Source of the DNA: Phymorhynchus buccinoides
Lineage: Eukaryota; Mollusca; Gastropoda; Neogastropoda; Raphitomidae
Length of the DNA stretch: 64,000 bases
Direction of reading: 5' to 3'
Assembly (NCBI GenBank): GCA_017654935.2
Contig: CM065701.1
Coordinates: 1,866,609-1,930,608, forward strand
A model generated the notes under the pieces. The model made no database searches and was not told the DNA's origin. It was given only the letters and a program-made list of their open reading frames with translations. Numbering within the stretch: the first letter of the stretch is position 1; each line of letters begins with the position of its first letter. Positions 48,601 through 60,600 of this stretch are shown here, in pieces. A program made the position numbers and the translations under genes.

Positions 48601-51600
48601 TACTGATCATAGCAATAGCGATTACAACATAATAATACTGATCACAGCAATAGATTACAATATCAATAATAATACTGATCATAGCAATAGCGATTACAAC
48701 ATAATAATAATACTGATCATAGCAATAGCGATTACAACAACATAATAATACTGATCATAGCAATAGCGATTACAACATATAATAATACTGATCATAGCAA
48801 TAGCGATTACAACAACATAATAATACTGATCATAGCAATAGCGATTACAACATAATAATACTGATCATAGCAATAGCGATTACAACAACATAATAATAAT
48901 ACAACATAATAATAATACTGATCATAGCAATAGCGATTACAACAAACATAATAATACTGATCATAGCAATAGCGATTACAACATATAATAATAATACTGA
49001 TCATAGCAATAGCATAGCAATAATAATACTGATCATAGCAATAGCGATACAACAATAATAATAATACTGATCATAGCAATAGCGATTACAACAACATAAT
49101 AATAATACTGATCATAGCAATAGCGATTACAACATAATAATACTGATCATAATAACATAATAAGCTGATAGCAATAGCGATTACAACATAATAATAATAC
49201 TGATCATAGCAATAGCAATTACGATTACAACAATAATAATAATACTGATCATAGCAATAATACTGATAGCGATTACAACATAATAATAATACTGATCATA
49301 GCAATAGCGATTACAACAACAATAATAATACTGATCATAGCAATAGCGATTACAACATAATAATAATGATGATCATAGCAATAGCGATAACATAATAATA
49401 CTGATTACAACGATTACAACATAATAATAATACTGATCATAGCAATAGCGATTACAACAACACATAATAATACTGATCATAGCAATAGCGATTACAACAA
49501 CATAATAATAATACTGATCATAGCAATAGCGATTACAACATAATAATACTGATGATCAATATAACAACATAATAATAATACTGATCATAGCAATACAACA
49601 ACATAATAATAATACTGATCATAGCAATAGCGATTACAACATAATAATACTGATCATATCAATAGCGATTACAACAACATAATAATACTGATCATAGCAA
49701 TAGCGATTACAACATAATAATAATAATACTGATCATAGCAATAGCGATTACAACAACAACATAATAATACTGATCATAGCAATAGCGATTACAACATAAT
49801 AATACTGATCATAGCAATAGCGATTACATAATAATAATAATACTGATCATAGCAATAGCGATTACAACAACATAATAATACTGATCATAGCAATAGCGAT
49901 TACAACACATAATAATAATACTGATCATAGCAATAGCGATTACAACATAATAATACTGATCATAGCAATAGCGATTACAAACATAATAATACTGATCATA
50001 GCAATAGCGATTACAACATAATAATACTGATCATAGCAATAGCGATTACAAATAATAATAATACTGATCATAGCAATAGCGATTACAACATAATAATACT
50101 GATCATAGCAATAGCGATTACAAACATAATAATACTGATCATAGCAATAGCGATTACAACATAATAATACTGATCATAGCAATAGCGATTACAACACATA
50201 ATAATACTGATCATAGCAATAGCGATTACAACATAATAATACTGATCATAGCAATAGCGATTACAACATAATAATACTGATCATAGCAATAGCGATTACA
50301 ACATAATAATACTGATCATAGCAATAGCGATTACAACAACACATAATAATACTGATCATAGCAATAGCGATTACAACATAATAATAATAATACTGATCAT
50401 AGCAATAGCGATTACAACATAATAATACTGATCATAGCAATAGCGATTACAACAACATAATAATACTGATCATAGCAATAGCGATTACAAACATAATAAT
50501 ACTGATCATAGCAATAGCGATTACAACAACAACATAATAATACTGATCATAGCAATAGCGATTACAACAACATAATAATACTGATCATAGCAATAGCGAT
50601 TACAACAACATAATAATACTGATCATAGCAATAGCGATTACAACATAATAATACTGATCATAGCAATAGCGATTACAACATAATAATACTGATCATAGCA
50701 ATAGCGATTACAACATAATAATACTGATCATAGCAATAGCGATTACAACAACATAATAATACTGATCATAGCAATAGCGATTACAACATAATAATACTGA
50801 TCATAGCAATAGCGATTACAACATAATAATAATAATACTGATCATAGCAATAGCGATTACAACAACATAATAATACTGATCATAGCAATATACTGATCAT
50901 ACAATAGCGATTACAACAACATAATAATACTGATCATAGCAATAGCGATTACAACATAATAATACTGATCATAGCAATAGCGATTACAACAACATAATAA
51001 TACTGATCATAGCAATAGCGATTACAACAACATAATAATAATACTGATCATAGCAATAGCGAACAACATAATAATAATACTGATCATAGCAATAGCGATT
51101 ACAACATAATAATACTGATCATAGCAATAGCGATTACAACATAATAATAATAATACTGATCATAGCAATAGCGATTACAACATAATAATACTGATCATAG
51201 CAATAGCGATTACAACAACAACATAATAATACTGATCATAGCAATAGCGATTACAACAACACATAATAATACTGATCATAGCAATAGCGATTACAACATA
51301 ATAATAATAATACTGATCATAGCAATAGCGATTACAACATAATAATACTGATCATAGCAATAGCGATTACAACAACATAATAATACTGATCATAGCAATA
51401 GCGATTACAACATAATAATACTGATCATAGCAATAGCGATTACAAACATAATAATACTGATCATAGCAATAGCGATTACAACAACATAATAATACTGATC
51501 ATAGCAATAGCGATTACAACATAATAATACTGATCATAGCAATAGCGATTACAACATAATAATACTGATCATAGCAATAGCGATTACAACAACACATAAT

Positions 51601-54600
51601 AATACTGATCATAGCAATAGCGATTACAACAACATAATAATACTGATCATAGCAATAGCGATTACAACATAATAATAATACTGATCATAGCAATAGCGAT
51701 TACAAACATAATAATACTGATCATAGCAATAATAATAATACTGATCATAGCAATAGCGATTACAACATAATAATACTGATCATAGCAATAGCGATTACAA
51801 CATAATAATACTGATCATAGCAATAGCGATTACAACATAATAATAATACTGATCATAGCAATAGCAATTACGATTACAACATAATAATACTGATCATACA
51901 ATAGCGATTAATAATAATAATACTGATCATAGCAATAGCGATCATAGCAATAGCGATTACAACATAATAATACTGATCATAGCAATAGCGATTACAACAA
52001 ACATAATAATACTGATCATAGCAATAGCGATTACAACAACAACATAATAATACTGATCATAGCAATAGCGATTACAACATAATAATAATACTGATCATAG
52101 CAATAGCGATTACAACATTACAACATAATAATACTGATCATAGCAATAGCGATTACAACAACATAATAATAATACTGATCATAGCAATAGCGATTACAAC
52201 ATAATAATAATACTGATCATAGCAATAGCGATTACAACAACATAATAATAATACTGATCATAGCAATAGCGATTACAACAACAAATAATAATACTGATCA
52301 TAGCAATGATACAACATAGATCATAGCAATAGCGATTACAACACATAATAATACTGATCATAGCAATAGCGATTACAACATAATAATAATACTGATCATA
52401 GCAATAGCGATTACAACAATAATAATAATACTGATCATAGCAATAGCGATTACAACAACATAATAATAATACTGATCATAGCAATAGCGATTACAAATAA
52501 TAATAATACTGATCATAGCAATAGCGATTACAACACATAATAATACTGATCATAGCAATAGCGATTACAACAACATAATAATAATACTGATCATAGCAAT
52601 AGCGATTACAACAACACATAATAATACTGATCATAGCAATAGCGATTACAACAACACATAATAATACTGATCATAGCAATAGCGATTACAACATAATAAT
52701 ACTGATCATAGCAATAGCGATTACAACAACATAATAATACTGATCATAGCAATAGCGATTACAACATAATAATACTGATCATAGCAATAGCGATTACAAA
52801 CATAATAATACTGATCATAGCAATAGCGATTACAACAAATAATAATACTGATAATACAATAGCGATGATCATAGCAATAGCGATTACAACATAATAATAC
52901 TGATCATAGCAATAGCGATTACAACATAATAATACTGATCATAGCAATAGCGATTACAATATAGATTAATAATAATACTGATCATAGCAATAGCGATTAC
53001 AACATCATAATAATACTGATCATAGCAATAGCGATTACAACATAATAATAATACTGATCATAGCAATAGCGATTACAACATAATAATAATACTGATCATA
53101 GCAATAGCGATTACAACATAATAATACTGATCATAGCAATAGCGATTACAACAACATAATAATAATACTGATCATAGCAATAGCGATTACAACATAATAA
53201 TAATACTGATCATAGCAATAGCGATTACAACATAATAATACTGATCATAGCAATAGCGATTACAACATAATAATAATGATCATAGCAATAGCGATTACAA
53301 CAACATAATAATACTGATCATAGCAATAGCGATTACAACAACATACATAATAATACTGATCATAGCAATAGCGATTACAACAACATATAATAATACTGAT
53401 CAATAGCAATACAACGATAATACTGATCATAGCAATACGATTACAACATAATAATACTGATCATAGCAATAGCGATCACAACAACAACATAATAATACTG
53501 ATCATAGCAATAGCGATTACAACAACATAATAATACTGATCATAGCAATAGCGATTACAACAACAACATATAATAACAAATAACACCACTGCTTATTTAC
53601 ATTTTGAAGCATGGGTGAAAGTAAAGCATTATCTCAATCCTGAAAAGACACGTTTCAATGTCCTCTGAATCTTCCCAATCCTGAAGTGGTGACCACATCA
53701 AAGGTCATTTCCAATGTGTGTGTGCACGATGGGCCAATCAACAACATGAAAGGTCATTTCCAATGTGTGTACAGGATGGGCCAATCAACAACATGAAAGG
53801 TCATTTCCAATGTGTGTACAGGATGGGCCAATCAACAACATCAAAGGTCATTTCCAATGTGTGCAGGATGGGCCAATCAACAACATCAAAGGTCATTTCC
53901 AATGTGTGCAGGATGGGCCAATCAACAACATCAAAGGTCATTTCCAATGTGTGTGCAGGATGGGCCAATCAACAACATCAAAGGTCATTTCCAATGTGTG
54001 TGCAGGATGGGCCAATCAACAACATGAAAGGTCATTTCCAATGTGTGTGCAGGATGGGCCAATCAACAACATCAAAGGTCATTTCCAATGTGTGTGCAGG
54101 ATGGGCCAATCAACAACATGAAATACATTTTTTAATAACCCTGTGCTGCCATTATCAATCTCGTTCTCGCGAGACTAAAAAAAAATGGAAGAAAATGGTG
54201 GATTTTTATTAATCCCTACTATCTATTTAACTTAATACTTACCAACACCTGAAACAATTGCATTAGCGTTAAGCGACCTGGAGCTATACCATAGCACATA
54301 GAAAAACGAAAGTAGGCCTCTGGCCTTGACCCCTAGCCGGATGTGGGGCGGGAGTGATCCCCCTTACCGGTCTAGCAGTGGCTAGGCCAATGAGCGCCTA
54401 CTTCCGCCATTACGCAATTTTACAGGAAGCATCTTAATTAGTGAGGGAGGATACAAGGGAGGGTACCTCGTTTGTTTCAGGTGTTGGTAAGTATTAAGTT
54501 AAATAGATAGTAGGGATTAATAAAAATCCACCAATCTACTTTAACCATACTGTACCAACACCTGAAACAATTGCAGATTACCAAAGTGGAGGAGGGTAGA

Positions 54601-57600
54601 TGCTTCAATACCCCCAAACCACAGAGTGAGAGCAAGAACCTGGGAGCTTTTTTCCCACGAACACTCTTCTGAAAAACAGAACCCCTGTACTCCCTTTTTT
54701 TCCCCTTAGACAACTAGGTAATCCTAGGCAAAAGAGTTGGGGAAAAAGGGGGGGTGGGGTGTGTGTGCCCCAATATTGCCCCAAAACATCATTGCAATGA
54801 TATACCCACTAAAAAACAACATAGGGGGTGGCTGATGGGAGCTTGTCCCCGTACTCACTGGTTTTAGAGGGAGACGGAGGTCTGGGCGACAACTACCTTC
54901 TTGATCATGAAGGAGTCGTCGTCGTGCTGCGTGGAGATGTCCCGCAGGTAGAAGCTGAGGAAGGTGTTGAGCGACCTCCAGTAAGCGGATGACATTATTT
55001 TAACCATGGGCACCCCCTTAACCAGAGCGAGCGAGGCGCTGATTGCGCGGAGCTCGTGGACCCTGACAGAGCCAGATGGCAGGCTAACTGGAGACTGAGA
55101 ATAGGAAAGCTTGATACAGTCTAGCAACCATCTAGCAACCGTGTTCTTTGAAACGTCCTTAGTGTACTTAGGGTTGATAGAGAGAAACAGTCTCCTCCTA
55201 GAACCCCTAAAACCCTTGGTTCTGGAGAGATAGGACCTGAGGGCGCGGACCGGACAAAGGAAGCGGTCGGCGTCATCCGGACAGAGGATAGTCCTAAGAC
55301 TGGGGATGGAGAGAAGAGGTGACTCGACATCGCCGGGTTGATTTTTGGCCCTGAACTCGGGCAGAAAGCAAAGAGAAACCGACGAAAAATCCCCGGAGAA
55401 CTCCACGTCCCTGGGGAGTCCGCTAAGGGCGTGGAGGCCACTGACCCGTCTGGTCGAAGCCAAAGCAATCAAGAAAACCGTCTTGAGAGTGAGGACTTTG
55501 AGGGAAAGGGAAGAGAGAGGTTCACAACGATCCCTTAAATAATTCAACACAAGAAACACGTCCCACTGAGGGACCCGGACAGTCCTCGCCGGGGCCCGTA
55601 AACGCACCGCGTCCAGGAAGTGGGAAACCTGCGGAGCGGAAAGCTTAGAGGTTCGGTCAAAACCCAAAGCTAATGAAATGGTGTTGATGAGAGAGGCCCT
55701 GTAGCCAGAAAGGGTCTGAGCAGAGAGGCCCTTAGTTCTGTACAGATGAGACAAGAACTCCACAAACTGGACTGTGGAAGGGCGCAGCGCGTCAAATTTC
55801 TTGCGCGCGCAGAAAGAGAACCATGCCTTCCAGCGCAAATCGTACAAGGCATTGGTGGATTGGCGCCGAGAGGTCAGCAGAAGCTCCACGGTTCTCGAAG
55901 AGAAGCCCTGTCGCCGGAAACCGAGTTTTATAGTTTCCATGCGGCCAGGTTTAGCCTGAAAGGGTTTGGATGGCCTAGACCGCTCCTTGGCTGGAGGAGG
56001 GTCTTGGGTGTGAGCCCCAGCATGAGGGGGCCGTCCCTGGCCAGAGCCAGCAGTTCTGGAAACCAGTGTTGAGTCGGCCAATGGGGCGCGACGAGGATCA
56101 TGTCTGGTCTTTCCAGGAGGCACTTGGCCAAGACTTTCGTGAGCAACGCAGTCGGGGGGTAGGCGTAAACCGACATCCCTGACCAAGACATCGCAAAGGC
56201 GTTGCGGGCCAAGGCCTGAGGGTCCCTGACTGGGGACACGTACAGAGGTAGACGATTGCTGTACCTCGTGGCAAAGAGATCCACCATGGGCTTGCCCCAG
56301 CGTCTCCAGACTGGGGTCAAGGCCCGATGCGCAATCGTCCACTCCGTTTGAAGCACCTGATGAGAGCGGCTGAGTTGGTCCGCCAGAACATTGAGTTTTC
56401 CCGGGACAAACTCCACTGACAGGGAGATCCCGTGGCTGTCGGCCCAAACCAGAGTGTCCTCCGCCGTCAGAGACAGGGAGGCTGAGCGGGTGCCCCCCTG
56501 ACGACGGAGGTACGCCAAGCTGGTCGAGTTGTCTCCGCAGACCGTGACCTCCTTTCCCCGAATCGCGGGGAGAAAGTGGATCAGGGCCAGCCGGATGGCT
56601 TCCAACTCGAGCCAGTTGATATGGAGACGTGTTTGTGGCTCTGTCCACACGCCCGAGGCTTCTTCCGTCTCCATATGGGCTCCCCACCCGCTTAGGGAGG
56701 CATCCGTGTGGATGAACAGCTGGGAACCCAAACGACTGATTGGGACCATGCTGTTCATCCAACACGGGTCGGTCCAAGCCATGACCGCCGTCCGAAACCA
56801 ATCCCCCAACGCGACCTGCTGGTCGAAGTGGGATGGGTCCAGGATGCGCGCCGTCAACTCCCGTTGCAGTGGCCTTTTGCGCACTCTGCCCAACGGGAGG
56901 AGCTCCGCTACCGACTCCATGAGGCCCAAAAGGCTGAGGAGTCGGCGAAACGTGGCCGACTTCGCCTCTGAGAGGTCGGCCACGAGACTGACAATGGCTG
57001 AAAGCCTGCCCTCGGACGCCGTGACCGTAAAGTTCACGGTGTCGAAGCACATGCCGAGATAGGTGAAGGTCTGAGAGGGGGTCAGATCTGACTTCTTGGA
57101 GTTGATGCGGAACCCCAGCCGAAGCGAGAGGTCCACAAGAACTCGGGTGTGGTCGAGCGAGAGAGCGCGAGAGGATGCGAGTAAAAGCCAGTCGTCGAGA
57201 AAGACCTTTAACCGCAGCCCCTGCGAGCGGGCCAGAGCGGCCAGCTCTCTGGTCACCTTGGTGAAGATCCAGGGGGCCAGAGAGAGACCGAATGGTAGGG
57301 CGTTGAATTGGAAAGTTTCTCCCTTCCAGACGAAGCGGAGAAACTTTCTGCGGGAAGGGTGGATGGACAGATGGAAGTAAGCGTCTTGCAAGTCCACTGA
57401 GGTTGCCCAGTCCCCTGGACGTATGAACGAACGGACCGTGGACGGAGTTTCCATCTTGAACCTGGTTTTGTGAAGAAACTTGTTCAGCGGAGACAGATCC
57501 AGAACAGGGCGGTAACCGCCCGACTTCTTCGTGACCGTGAAGAGACGCGAGTAGAAACCGGGTCCTGGAAGAGGGACCCGGGAGCGCCAACCGTACTGGG

Positions 57601-60600
57601 TCTGCCGGGGGGGAGAAAGCGATCGGTTTTGCCGAGAGTGGCGGTTCTAGCTCGAAGGGGAACCGATACCCTTCCCGCACGACGCCGAGAATCCAGGCGT
57701 TGTCGACAAGAGAGCGCCAAGCGGGATACGCCTGAGACAGGGCATCCACGCTGGACGCCACGACGCCTGCCGGTTCCCGGCAGCGCGCGGGCTCTACCGA
57801 AAAGACTGTTGCGGCTTCCCGCCGGCCGGTCGGGAAGAGCCCCTCGTAGAGGGGTTGCGAGGGCGGTAAGGACGGAGACCTCTCGTGTGCCTAGCCACGT
57901 ACTGAGAGGACTTGGAGTCCTGAGTCCTCGGGAAGATTGAGCGCTTTCTGCGCTCCAGGGACCGACCCCCTGGCCTGAACCGAGCAGAGTGCGATTCCGA
58001 GCTCTGCCTGGCCTGCTTGACTAGCAGAGCCAACATGGCCTCGTGGCCGTCCTGAGCCTTACGCTCCGAAGACAGCTTGATCACCGAGCCGAGAGCTTCC
58101 TCCCCGAAGAGGCCCGAAAGGGGAAGAGGAAGGGAACGGAGTTGCTCTTTCTCCCTTGCCGAGAGGGTTTTTGCCTTCGCGAGAAAGCTGTCCCTTGCGA
58201 TCGCGGAGGTTTGGACCTTGAGGGAGGCGAGGACATCCGTAAGACTCTGGAGAGCCTCACCGAGCGCGGCGAGAGAGACTCCCACAGCCGGTTCGTCGAC
58301 TTGCTCGAACAAGCGAAAGTCCATCGGGGACCGAGAGGGAGCAGAGCTCCCCAAGGAGTCCGAAGCGGTTTGAGCGAGAGAACTCGCGACCCCGCAGCCT
58401 TTGAGAGCGTCCGAAAGAGCTACTTCGAGGGTCCTGAAGGAGGAGGCCTTGAGGGTGAAAGAGTGACATCCTTCCGAACACTTGAGTCTGTCACTCTCTA
58501 CCCCCGAGGGTTTTGAGAAACGGGCGAAAGGGAGATAGTCGGCATGGAGACCCAGAACCGTCCGGAACTGGGGAACCAAGAAAGAGCCGGAGGACGAAGA
58601 CTCTTCGCGACTGCGCACAGAGTGGCCTTGAGCGAAGCGCCTGTCGTCCAACAGCCTTCCTGTACGCAACGATTCCTCCGCCCGGAGAATAGACTCCTGG
58701 AGGCAGGAGGGAGGCTGAAGGAAAAGATGGTCTTTCCCTTGCTGGAAAGAGCCAGCCGACTGGCCTGTGGCCGAGGCCGAGACGGGAGCGGAGAGGCGGA
58801 CCACATCCGGGCACGCCCCGCCGATCACGTCCAGGAGGGCCTGGTTGGAAGAGTCCCGCACAACTGGAGGGTCGACGGGTGAAGCGGGAGGAGGAAGATT
58901 GCGAAAAGATTCCCTGATGGCTTTGAGAAGACGCTCGTCCAATGCCGGAGGAGAACGTGTCGGAGACAAAGAAGCCTCCGAGGATCCGTGGTTCATGGGT
59001 GAACCCGGCCGAGAGAGGCCTAGATCTGGTTCGCCAACGGAAGACTGTGGGGAGAGGGCTCCATCCTGCCCGCGGCCCGGGGAGCCAGGGAGGCCGAGGC
59101 CTCCCCGGTGACCCGCCGGGGGAGGCCCATCCTGTCCGCGGTCTGGAGTGCCGGGGAGGCCGCGGCCTACTAGGCCACGGCCCCCGAGGCCTCCTACCGA
59201 GGGAGGCCCGGGCCTGAGGGAGGCCCGGTGGGGGAGGCCCGAGGGAGACGGAGAGGCCAAGCGGGGCCGCTTGCCACCACGGTCGGCCGACCGGGGGCTA
59301 CGGTGGCCCGAACGGCGGTAGGCCGCACTGGCGGGGAGGCCTTCGTCCACCGGCTCCGGGTCCATCCGGAGCCGAGGTGTAGGGCCTCCAGGCCTGGAAT
59401 AGACTCGACCGGTGTCCCCACCATTGGGGGGATCACCGGGAGAACCTCTCGGACAGAGGCCCGCGGCCAGGGCGAAGCGTCCATGAGAGGCACCCTTCAC
59501 GCCGTCGGAGACTTTCCGACGACGAGGGGGTGTTAGCCGGTAGGCCTCGGGCTCCCCGGCCGGGGAGGTGTCGAGAGGCCTACGGCCTTCCGGGCTCGAG
59601 TTCCCTTCGAGACACCGGGATGTCTGCCCGAGGCCCCAGTCGTAAGACCTCGACCTATGGTCGGAAGGGGACCTCCTTCGCCCTCCCTCGAAAGGGGTGG
59701 GGAGACTAGGCGGGCCCCCGAGTGCAAACTTGCCACTCGGGGCGACAGACATGCGCGGCTGCGACTTATCCCACGAAGTTGAAGTCGAAGCCCGGGTAGA
59801 GGTGGTGGCCTTGGTGGAGAGAGGCCTCCTGTCTGAACAGAAAGGCACAACCGGACCTAAAGACGAATCTGGCCTAGAGGCCTTACACTTCGGTGGTGAG
59901 AATGTGAAACCCGACAACACTGGGACCGAAGAGGGCCTAGGAGGCCCACACGGTGAAGACTGAGAATGAGAGCGCTGAGACTTGGAGTGCTTGGACCTCG
60001 ATTTGTGAGAAACTGAACGGATGGATTTATCCGAAGATTCCTTAGAACGGAAACGGCCTGCTTCGTCCCTAGGAAGAGGAGAATGGACCACGGGGTCAAC
60101 CTGAACTTTAGGAGAAACATTCGAGTTTGAGCCAGAAGTGGCCATATCGTGTGCGTGCGCGCGTGCACTGGAGCACGGCGAGTGAGCGACGCGACAAAGA
60201 AAATTATATCTCAAGTTCTAGAAAAGAGAGAACTATAAAAACTGAGTCAATCGAGACTCAGATACACCCTATGTCCGATGATAGGAGGAAATGGAACAAA
60301 CCCACCTAGTTAGAGTGCAATAGAAGAAAAAAGTCAGAGTGCTGGTAGCCCAGGTCTTGCCATGAACGCTGGAAAATAGTAATGGCGGAAGTAGGCGCTC
60401 ATTGGCCTAGCCACTGCTAGACCGGTAAGGGGGGATCACTCCCGCCCCACATCCGGCTAGGGGTCAAGGCCAGAGGCCTACTTTCGTTTTTCTATGTGCT
60501 ATGGTATAGCTCCAGGTCGCTTAACGCTAATGCAATTGTTTCAGGTGTTGGTACAGTATGGTTAAAGTAGATAGTGATAGTTTTCGGCTGGCTCGCTTTG

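Larger units (their letters stand above)
54196..60572 (-). mobile_element. DIRS-type tyrosine-recombinase retrotransposon, structurally complete
   Basis: All DIRS parts are present in order on the minus strand: left terminal repeat (60572-60380), gag-like ORF, overlapping RT/RNase H/methyltransferase and recombinase ORFs, internal complementary region (54575-54472) and right terminal repeat (54413-54196). The two terminal repeats are inverted copies of ~172 bp (54241-54413 and 60380-60552). The internal region is complementary to both outer ends joined head to tail, which fixes the element limits at 54196 and 60572. DIRS elements are copied through a circle and integrated by the recombinase without target duplication; none is seen here. 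It sits in VPS72 intron 2 in the sense direction. The coding region carries one probable short deletion, so this copy may not be autonomous. Confidence 0.93.

Noticed and set aside
45455..53578. Centromeric or telomeric satellite
   Set aside because: It lies inside an intron of VPS72, the unit is short with microsatellite edges, and there is no telomere motif.
57794..60214. Upstream ATG of the DIRS gag-like frame as the start
   Set aside because: The extra 23 residues lie next to the terminal repeat and look like leader sequence; MATSGSNSN at 60145 is preferred, though this is not proven.
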